The translations under genes were made by a program, and so were the position numbers. Positions 22,221 to 28,465 of a stretch of DNA of 28,465 nucleotides are shown here, one piece after another. The notes under the pieces are model-generated. The model was given only the letters and a program-made list of their open reading frames with translations. It ran no database searches and was not told the DNA's origin. Position 1 is the first letter of the stretch, and the number at the start of each line of letters is the position of its first letter. Origin of the DNA: a virus; IMG/VR virus record IMGVR_UViG_3300017776_000125, positions 1-28,465 of that record. The stretch is one strand, 5' to 3'.

Positions 22221-23730
22221 CTTTTATTTCCTTTTTTTCACTTGATTGTTCAGGTTCTACAGGTTGTTCTTTCTGTATCTCATCATCAATCATTTTTTGT
22301 TCTAATTCATTTTGTTTTAAAATTTTTGTTCTTACATATTGATGACTAAAATACTTACCAACATATTGTTCTAAATCTCTAGCAAGACCCACTCGTTCTC
22401 TCATCATCTCACTATGTTTTAGTTCAGCAAAGTATCCATCTTGTAAGTAAGTGTATGTAATATCATTTTGCATATTGTCCCATTCTTCAGGAGCAATAAC
22501 ACCTTTTAAAACAAGTTGTGTTTTTAATAGATCATGGAATAACATACAGAATTTTTTTCTTAATCTGCCTACAAATTTAGTAAACTTAACTTCATCTCTA
22601 CTAATTTCAGCTGCACGACCAAGGTTAAATCCTGATCCACTTTCTAATCTACTAATAGGTACGTTTAGAGAACGATATAGTTTTCTTTGGAAGTATTCTA
22701 TATCTTGTATCTCACCTAGGTTTTGACCACCAGGTAAAGTTGTAATTTCAGTTCCTCTTCCACCTTCTCTACGAGGTAACCAAAAGTCTTCTAACATACT
22801 CATATAGTTTCTGTCATCTCTTACTTCACCTGTACTTGCGTCATATACAAGTTTATTTCTATATCTAGCCATAACATCTCTTAAATATTGTTCAGCCTTA
22901 ATCTTAGGTAAATTACCTACATCAATATAGAATATTCTTCTTTCAGGTGCACGAGCAATTCTGTATATTACAACAGCGTCTTCAATCATTCTTAATTGAT
23001 TGACAGGTTTAATTGCTTTATGTAAATAAGATAAAACTAAATTATGTGTCTGATCTATAAGACCAGAAGGGCAATATGCAATTGCGTCTGTAGCAATCTT
23101 TAATCCACCTACGTTTGAAGCTGCTGTAGGATGTATTCCCTTTTCATTATACATAAAGTATTCCTGAAATTTATCAGAGAAAGAGAAAGAGCCTGGCACG
23201 CCATCTACTCTTTGTTTTCTAACTTCTCTTATCTTCTTAATCTTTCTAGGATCAATATATCTTAATTCTGTTATCCCTAATCTTGGTGAATCTTTATCTA
23301 TAATCTTATGATAATAAACTCTACCATCAACATACCATCTTCTAAAGATGTCATGTCCTTTTATATCAAAACTTAATAGTTTAAGTACCTCACCAAATGA
23401 CTCTCTCATTTTTCTTTTGATTGAATCACTATAATTTACTCTACTTAAATCTAGTTGTACTGATTGTTGATTTTCATTAGAGACTATTGCTTCTGAAACA
23501 ATATCCTCTATTGCAAGGTCACACTCGGGATGTAGTGCTACCTCTCTATATCTTCTTATTAAGTCTAGTTCGTTTCTAGCATTTGTATCGAACCCACCGT
23601 AAGACGCAAAGAACCCACCAGCAGGGACGGTTTGTGTTCCGTCCTCTGCTTGTGGAGGTACTATGTTTTGTCTTGGATCGGTTGACTGAGTGCCTAAACG
23701 CTCTATCTTAAACCCAAATAGTTCTGCCAT
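22213..23730 (-). CDS. 20: gp20 portal protein
   Basis: A 505-residue T4-type portal, the 12-fold ring that nucleates the head and admits DNA. Segments typical of gp20: NELDLIRRYREVALHPECDLAIEDIVSEAIV (about 53-83), LSFDIKGHDIFRRWYVDGRVYYHK, ELRYIDPRKIKKIREV, RIARAPERRIFYIDVGNLPK, EDFWLPRREGGRGTEITTLPGGQNLGEIQDIEYF, and NVPISRLES. The C-terminal about 25 residues are Glu/Lys-rich. T4 gp20 has 524 residues. A CTAAATA late-type box lies at 23755-23761. Confidence 0.96.
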   Translation of the reverse strand: MAELFGFKIERLGTQSTDPRQNIVPPQAEDGTQTVPAGGFFASYGGFDTNARNELDLIRRYREVALHPECDLAIEDIVSEAIVSNENQQSVQLDLSRVNYSDSIKRKMRESFGEVLKLLSFDIKGHDIFRRWYVDGRVYYHKIIDKDSPRLGITELRYIDPRKIKKIREVRKQRVDGVPGSFSFSDKFQEYFMYNEKGIHPTAASNVGGLKIATDAIAYCPSGLIDQTHNLVLSYLHKAIKPVNQLRMIEDAVVIYRIARAPERRIFYIDVGNLPKIKAEQYLRDVMARYRNKLVYDASTGEVRDDRNYMSMLEDFWLPRREGGRGTEITTLPGGQNLGEIQDIEYFQRKLYRSLNVPISRLESGSGFNLGRAAEISRDEVKFTKFVGRLRKKFCMLFHDLLKTQLVLKGVIAPEEWDNMQNDITYTYLQDGYFAELKHSEMMRERVGLARDLEQYVGKYFSHQYVRTKILKQNELEQKMIDDEIQKEQPVEPEQSSEKKEIKDE

Positions 23731-23754
23731 ATTATATCCTCAATTCTACTTAAT

Positions 23755-23761
23755 TATTTAG
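23755..23761 (-). promoter_or_regulatory. Late-type promoter box before gp20 (CTAAATA)
   Basis: CTAAATA on the minus strand, the form of the late box reported for marine T4-like phages, in the 38-nt gap before gp20. Expected transcription start about 18 nt before the ATG, leaving room for the GAGG site. Confidence 0.55.
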
Positions 23762-23768
23762 TCGTCTA

Positions 23769-24296
23769 TTAAGTAGTAGTATTTGTTTCAAAGTATTGGT
23801 ATCTATGCGTTGCAGTAAAAGATTCTACTGCATTGTTAGTACCGTAATCCAGACCAATGTCGTCCAATGTTATTGGGAACATTCCTCTGAAAGTGTATGA
23901 TTTAATCACGTTACCGTTTCGGTCTAATTGGTCAACGAAAGAGTCAACTTGATAGTCAGCAGGATTAACAAGGCCTTCATTATCAGACATATTGTTAATA
24001 CCATTTAACCATCTCTCGTATGCGTTTCTAATTAAAAAGTCAGTATCATTTAGCATAGTTGTAGTCCATGTACCGAATGTTCTATCACCCGCTACATATA
24101 ACTCCCTACCTCTAAATGGTATCGCAACTTCTCCCAAGGTCATTCCTGGTAGACTTGTTGATGTACATAAGAAAGACATTGTTTCAGTCTCTCCACCTAC
24201 ACTTGCAAATCCAGGGAAAGGCATTGTCACTCTGAACTGATTGGCTCGAGCTCCACCGCCTCTTAACTTACTTTTAAAGTCATTTATATTTGGCAT
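23769..24296 (-). CDS. 19: gp19 tail tube protein
   Basis: A 175-residue tail tube subunit. Typical segments: NINDFKSKLRGGGARANQFR (3-22), SFLCTSTSLPGMTLGEVAIP (41-60), FRGRELYVAGDRTFGTWTTTMLND, NAYERWLNGINN, and YTFRGMFPITLDDIGLDYGTNNAVESFTATHRYQYFE. T4 gp19 has 163 residues. It follows gp18 by 4 nt with AGGAG upstream, so sheath and tube are made from one message. Confidence 0.95.
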   Translation of the reverse strand: MPNINDFKSKLRGGGARANQFRVTMPFPGFASVGGETETMSFLCTSTSLPGMTLGEVAIPFRGRELYVAGDRTFGTWTTTMLNDTDFLIRNAYERWLNGINNMSDNEGLVNPADYQVDSFVDQLDRNGNVIKSYTFRGMFPITLDDIGLDYGTNNAVESFTATHRYQYFETNTTT

Positions 24297-24300
24297 GGTT

Positions 24301-26208
24301 CTACGCTCCTATCACTTCTTCAAACGAGACGCCTGTTCTTGTCGCCACGAATGTTAGAGTTATAAAGTTGATTGATCTAGCAGGTTTGACAAAAATGTCA
24401 GCTCTAAATTCATTTCTATCAATGACATCGCCTGTATTGTTTGTTTCGTCACAAACAACCAAGAAGTCTGTAATACCTCTTCGGCCTTGTACATCTCTTA
24501 AAAATGGCTCTACAATGTTTCTAAATTGTGCTCTTGTAAATTCGTCATTAAACTCGAACAATTGAAATTTAGAAGCAGTTGATATTGCCTTCTCTAAAGT
24601 AATGAATAGTCTTCTTACATTTATTCTATCAAACGCACTAGGAGCAGATAATCCAGTTTTATCACCAAACAAGATTGTACCTTGTCCTGGGAATGTAACC
24701 ACTGGGTTTATTCTAGCTCTGTATAAATCATCTCTTTGTGTTTTGTTAGGATTATAAGCAAGTTTAACTGCACCTCTTACTACACCTCTGTTAAAACCAG
24801 CAGGTGAGAAGTGTGAGTCTGCAACTAGATCCGTTCTAGCACATAAACCCGCCATATCTCCGTTTAATGGTACAAATCTGAATACGTCAGCATATTTGTC
24901 GTAAGTATATTTGTAACCACTATCAAATACTACAAATGAAGATGATCTGATTGAATTAAAAAATCCAGTCACGTTGGTTGTTTGCGTCACACTATTTGCA
25001 ACATTAACTACATCACTTCTTTCAGGAGAAACAAATACTACTGCGTCTTTTCTGTTTTCTGCGATTGTAATTAGGTTGTCAATATGTGTTGCGTCACATG
25101 TACCAGCAATGATTAGATTTATGTCTGTTGTCTCAGCGTCTTCAAATTTCTCATAAGCAGTTTTCTTTTGGCCAACTGTAGCAGCTGAACCGTCTGCACC
25201 GCCTCTTAATGAGTCATTTTTAATTGTTGTGACAGCAGTAAATGTTGTTGATTGAACAGCAGATCCCCAATTAGTACCACTAGTATGATGATCCATCCAA
25301 TAAACATAAGCTGATTTATTGTATATTACATCTGGATAATAGTTAGTATCTCCTTGTGGAGTTTTTGCGTCAGAAGCTTTTGATAATGAATCATATACTT
25401 CTAATATATCTCCTGCTTTTCCTGTTATGCCACCGTCTTCGTCAACTACTACAACGTGTAATTCATCATTAACACCTGATCTGTCAGAAGCATAAGGTGA
25501 TGTTCCTGGTGCAGCACTAACTAGATCATAGTATTGCCATCTTCTTCTTACAGTAGCTCCGTTAGCAACAGCAGTATGTAAACCGCCAACGCCTGATGGA
25601 TGTCTTACGATTGTAAGTGTAGTTGAAGCAATACCTGTAATTCTATATTCATAACCGCCAGTTTCGCCAAAGTTTATAATATCTCCGACTGATATACCAG
25701 ATACGGATGCTACCGTTACCGATGTATCTCCAACAGCTAAGTTAGTGTTATTTACAGTTGTTTTTGATGTTTCTTCGTATGCAGTTGAACTTGGACAGAT
25801 GGATATTTTTAAGTTGTTACCATGAGCACCTGCTGTTCTTGCAGCCCAAAGTCCTACTGAACCTTGACCTGTAGCATAGTTATCTTGGTAGGCTTGTGTG
25901 TTGTTGATCAATACGCCACTTGCGTTAGCAGTTGCGTTTAAGATCCCAGTTCCCGAAGCTCTTACTACTCTTAAAGCGTTTCCGTATTGCAAGAAACTTG
26001 CAGCCGAAAAGAACGATTCAAAAGTTGTAGAGTTAGGCTTACCAAAAATTTCTACTAATTGACCTTCAGATGAAACTGTTGTAATCTCATCTAATGGACC
26101 TTGAGTAAAATCACCTGCAAATGCACCTATTGAGGTTGCAACTGCTGGTATTACATTTGTTAAGTCTTTTTCTCTTACGAGAACACCTGGTGAAACTTGA
26201 AATGCCAT
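24301..26208 (-). CDS. 18: gp18 tail sheath protein
   Basis: A 635-residue contractile sheath subunit. The N-terminus (VSPGVLVREKDLTNVIPAV) and the C-terminal part carrying FNRGVVRGAVKLAYNP, RINPVVTFPGQGTILFGDKT, INVRRLFITLEKAI, FEFNDEFTRAQFRNIVEPFL and NFITLTFVATRTGVSFEEV are diagnostic of T4-type sheaths. The middle (about 130-290) is a variable, surface-facing insertion with an immunoglobulin-like look. T4 gp18 has 659 residues. Late-type boxes precede it. Confidence 0.96.
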   Translation of the reverse strand: MAFQVSPGVLVREKDLTNVIPAVATSIGAFAGDFTQGPLDEITTVSSEGQLVEIFGKPNSTTFESFFSAASFLQYGNALRVVRASGTGILNATANASGVLINNTQAYQDNYATGQGSVGLWAARTAGAHGNNLKISICPSSTAYEETSKTTVNNTNLAVGDTSVTVASVSGISVGDIINFGETGGYEYRITGIASTTLTIVRHPSGVGGLHTAVANGATVRRRWQYYDLVSAAPGTSPYASDRSGVNDELHVVVVDEDGGITGKAGDILEVYDSLSKASDAKTPQGDTNYYPDVIYNKSAYVYWMDHHTSGTNWGSAVQSTTFTAVTTIKNDSLRGGADGSAATVGQKKTAYEKFEDAETTDINLIIAGTCDATHIDNLITIAENRKDAVVFVSPERSDVVNVANSVTQTTNVTGFFNSIRSSSFVVFDSGYKYTYDKYADVFRFVPLNGDMAGLCARTDLVADSHFSPAGFNRGVVRGAVKLAYNPNKTQRDDLYRARINPVVTFPGQGTILFGDKTGLSAPSAFDRINVRRLFITLEKAISTASKFQLFEFNDEFTRAQFRNIVEPFLRDVQGRRGITDFLVVCDETNNTGDVIDRNEFRADIFVKPARSINFITLTFVATRTGVSFEEVIGA

Positions 26209-26221
26209 ATGTGTTGTTCTC

Positions 26222-26237
26222 CTATTTAGCTAAATAG
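26222..26237. repeat. Perfect 16-nt palindrome before gp18
   Basis: CTATTTAGCTAAATAG, containing the CTAAATA late-type sequence on both strands. It lies 14 nt before the gp18 ATG, and the ribosome binding sequence AGGAG begins at its edge. Confidence 0.6.
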
Positions 26238-26255
26238 TATCATTAATCTCAAATC

Positions 26256-26263
26256 TATTTATG
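26256..26263 (-). promoter_or_regulatory. Late-type promoter box before gp18 (CATAAATA)
   Basis: 7 of 8 matches to TATAAATA in the 58-nt gap between gp17 and gp18; expected start about 42 nt before the gp18 ATG, upstream of the palindrome. Confidence 0.55.
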
Positions 26264-26266
26264 TTT

Positions 26267-27892
26267 TTATAGACCTTTACGGACTCTTACAGGTGACCAT
26301 ATCTCACCTTTATCGTCTATTATTGTGTCTTCCTCTGTGCCGTCATCTACAAACCCAAAAGGTGCCATATCTTGTTCTATTGCGTTTTGTTGCTCTTCAT
26401 ACATTCTAGCACGTACATCTAGGTCTGTTAATTCTTTAAAATATCTTTGATTAGATATCCATGCAAATATCACTAAACACATTGCAAGGTCGTCATTAGA
26501 ACCTTCTTCGGCTTGCCATGATTGACCTCTTCTTACAAAGGTTGATAATTCTTCTATAATATTAAAGTCATTAATTATAAGTTTATCGCCTTCAACCAAT
26601 GTTTTTAAGTTTGTACAACCAATTCTTTTAACTTGTTTTGTCATACGAACACCTAGTTGAGACCCTCGTTTAGAAAAACCACCACCTAATATTTGACCTG
26701 CTCTACCTTTCATCATACACATTAATAAGTTTGTGTATTCTAATTCAAATTGTAATGCGTCTGCTACTTGATGACCCACATCATTTACCTCAACACAAAC
26801 ATGAGCATTGTTATATGCTCTTGCAACCTTTTCAATAGTATGAGGAAATAGTAAAGGTTTAATTTCATTGTTTCTATATTTTGCAACTATGCGATAAGGC
26901 ATTTTTGATACGTCAAAAACTACAAAGGCAGAATAATCTTTTACTGTACCTCTTGCTACGTCAACCGTCATTACATAATCTCTACCTTTAATTGCTTGTT
27001 CGTACATATCTAAACCATTTTGAGATACAATAGGATTACTATGCGACATGGTTCTAATTTTAGATGGATTTAAAAGTGTGTCTACCGAACCTACAAACTC
27101 ACACTCAAACTCTGTGGCAAATTGTGCCTCACTAGTGTTTCTTATAGTTTCTTCTTTCCACTTATCATCTCTACCTGGTACTTCAGACCAATGTACTTCA
27201 ATAGGTTTGTAATCATTTCTTTTATGTATTGCGTCATTCCACAACTTATAAAACATATTCATACCATGTGGTGTAGATACAATCATCACTTTAGATTTTT
27301 TACCAGATGATATTGTAGGATATACAGAGCTAAAAAACTGTTCAGATATATTTGCAGGTATGAAAGCAAACTCATCTAAAAATATTATGTTAAATGAACC
27401 ACCTCGAATTGCACTTGAAGAAGTTGCAGCTGCAAGTATTTTTGATCCATTCTCTAACTCTAACGAACCTTTGTTCCAGTTTAAAACACCTTGTTGTAAA
27501 AATGTAGGTAAGTTTTCATATGCAAGTTGCAATCTACCTAGTAAGTCTCTAGCAGTTGTAGATTTGTTGGCAAGTATTGCAACATTAATATTATCATTAA
27601 ATATAACTTGATGTAATAGATATGCAATGATGGTAGTTGATTTACCTGATTGTCTTGGTAGTTTACAAATAGAAAATCTGTTATTATGAAAAGTGTCTAC
27701 CATCTTTTCCTGAAAAGGATACATATTAAAAGGCACTAAACCATCATCTATATTTACAATCTTTGTATATTTTTTGACAAAGTAAATAGGATTTTCCATA
27801 CACTTTGCAATCTCTCTGATTTGTTCTTCAGAGTATTGTTGTTGTGTATTTGCTTTAAATAGATTAGGATTGCCTAAATAATTTTCACTCAT
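26267..27892 (-). CDS. 17: gp17 large terminase subunit
   Basis: A 541-residue packaging motor with ATPase and nuclease domains. ATPase: Walker A RQSGKST (80-86) and Walker B NIIFLDEFAF (168-177, D173, E174). STPHG (206-210) is the coupling motif. Nuclease: MTVDVARG (308-315, D311), an acidic residue in VCVEVNDVGH, and NDDLAMCLV near residue 475. T4 gp17 has 610 residues. The start follows the oxygenase stop directly (TAAATG) without a good ribosome binding site, so translation is probably coupled. Confidence 0.96.
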   Translation of the reverse strand: MSENYLGNPNLFKANTQQQYSEEQIREIAKCMENPIYFVKKYTKIVNIDDGLVPFNMYPFQEKMVDTFHNNRFSICKLPRQSGKSTTIIAYLLHQVIFNDNINVAILANKSTTARDLLGRLQLAYENLPTFLQQGVLNWNKGSLELENGSKILAAATSSSAIRGGSFNIIFLDEFAFIPANISEQFFSSVYPTISSGKKSKVMIVSTPHGMNMFYKLWNDAIHKRNDYKPIEVHWSEVPGRDDKWKEETIRNTSEAQFATEFECEFVGSVDTLLNPSKIRTMSHSNPIVSQNGLDMYEQAIKGRDYVMTVDVARGTVKDYSAFVVFDVSKMPYRIVAKYRNNEIKPLLFPHTIEKVARAYNNAHVCVEVNDVGHQVADALQFELEYTNLLMCMMKGRAGQILGGGFSKRGSQLGVRMTKQVKRIGCTNLKTLVEGDKLIINDFNIIEELSTFVRRGQSWQAEEGSNDDLAMCLVIFAWISNQRYFKELTDLDVRARMYEEQQNAIEQDMAPFGFVDDGTEEDTIIDDKGEIWSPVRVRKGL

Positions 27893-28465
27893 TTAAATAA
27901 AATTATACCATCCTGTGACGATATATTTTTCTCCTTTATTTGTTATTTGTCCTTTATGTACATGACTGAAATGTGCAGGCCAAATTACTGTTAAACCTTT
28001 TTTTGCTGGCATAGTAATATTTTGATATTTAAATATTGTACCACCATCTTCGACATCATTTAAATAAGTCATAAAAACTAAAACTCTATCACAGCTACTT
28101 TTAGTCATAACTTCAGAATGCCAAGTTTTAAAACCTTGTTCTTTTTTATAATACTGAATTTTGTAATCTGTATTAATAGCAAATCTTGTTAAACTATTAA
28201 TTTCAGGATACTTTTTTATATACGAGTCTAAACAATTTTGTAATTCTATTCTATAATCGTAAAAAGGTTGTTCAGACCTATCATAGTTTATAGGCAACTC
28301 ATAAGACTCTTTAATTTTTTTATCAACACGACCATCTTTTTCTCCTACGAGGCCTTGCACCCATGCTTGTTTATTTGCCTTAAAATGTTTGACAATATTA
28401 TCACAAACTTTTTCAGATATAAACCATCCTCCCATCAAAGTATGTTCATCTAGTTTATACTCAAT
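27893..28465 (-). CDS. 2OG-Fe(II) oxygenase, P4H-like with HxE site (5' partial)
   Basis: The frame is open to the window edge. It encodes IEYKLDEHT before the first in-frame TTG/ATG (28438/28435), so the true start is probably outside. About 190 residues are visible. The core: QGFKTWHSEVMTKSSCDRVL gives H-x-E (Glu in place of Asp), MTYLNDVEDGGTIF is the conserved strand, IWPAHFSHVHKG gives the distal His and GEKYIVTGWYNF supplies a Lys where Arg is more usual, as in prolyl 4-hydroxylases. It shares layout with the gene at 13317-13856. Related phages also keep an oxygenase next to gp17. Confidence 0.82.
   Translation of the reverse strand: MEYKLDEHTLMGGWFISEKVCDNIVKHFKANKQAWVQGLVGEKDGRVDKKIKESYELPINYDRSEQPFYDYRIELQNCLDSYIKKYPEINSLTRFAINTDYKIQYYKKEQGFKTWHSEVMTKSSCDRVLVFMTYLNDVEDGGTIFKYQNITMPAKKGLTVIWPAHFSHVHKGQITNKGEKYIVTGWYNFI

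Noticed and set aside
22998-23026. TTGACA-N17-TAAATA on the plus strand inside gp20
   Set aside because: Lies in a conserved coding segment, has a poor -10, and faces no gene; chance match in AT-rich sequence.
1-28465. tRNA genes, CRISPR arrays, insertion sequences, integrase or attachment sites
   Set aside because: Looked for cloverleaf with TTCGANNC arms, regular repeat-spacer series and transposase motifs; none seen. The gaps are short and explained by promoters, hairpins or a terminator.

Overview
The window is a block of the genome of an AT-rich marine T4-like myovirus. Reasons: the T4 head-tail order terminase (gp17), sheath (gp18), tube (gp19), portal (gp20), gp67/gp68-like core proteins, protease (gp21), scaffold (gp22) and capsid (gp23) is intact. 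It is followed by the recombination and late-transcription set uvsY, uvsW, gp55, gp47 and gp46. Several accessory genes are typical of marine relatives: many 2-oxoglutarate/Fe(II) oxygenases, peptide deformylase, and a CobT-like metallopeptidase/VWA protein. Low GC, lysine/asparagine-rich proteins and the gene mix fit a pelagiphage-like virus of an AT-rich marine bacterium. The host is inference; no host gene or tRNA is visible.

Every convincing gene is on the minus strand, so transcription runs from 28465 down to 1. Region A (28465-16857) is the late virion module: an oxygenase cut by the window edge, gp17, gp18, gp19, gp20, gp67-like, gp68-like, three tandem small paralogues that may decorate the head, gp21, an enlarged gp22, and gp23. 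It ends in a strong rho-independent terminator at 16807-16830. T4-type late boxes (TATAAATA or close variants) precede gp18, gp20, gp21 and gp22. Region B (16791-15461) holds a small lipoprotein, a tail-tube-fold protein (probably gp3) and uvsY, each preceded by a late-type box.

Region C (15461-10425) has five consecutive 2OG-Fe(II) oxygenases between uvsY and uvsW, then uvsW and a small Sm-like protein. Region D (10353-4660) alternates single oxygenases with gp55, gp47, gp46 and peptide deformylase. Nearly all junctions are ATGA or TAATG overlaps, implying coupled translation. Region E (4663-1) has a 37-residue membrane protein, a GNAT acetyltransferase, another oxygenase, an orphan DNA methyltransferase, the metallopeptidase-VWA protein, and the start of a further gene, possibly a CobS/MoxR-type ATPase.

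The regulatory logic is partly readable. Sigma70-like promoters lie in front of gp55, uvsY, the region E genes and the GNAT gene (early or middle expression by host RNA polymerase). gp55 then redirects polymerase to the late boxes in regions A and B. The least explained features are the ten 2OG-Fe(II) oxygenases of several subfamilies, a lone plus-strand sigma70-like promoter at 10365-10392 facing a hairpin-rich gap, late boxes placed so that two mRNAs should be leaderless, the triplicated head-module genes, and the gp22 charged repeat.
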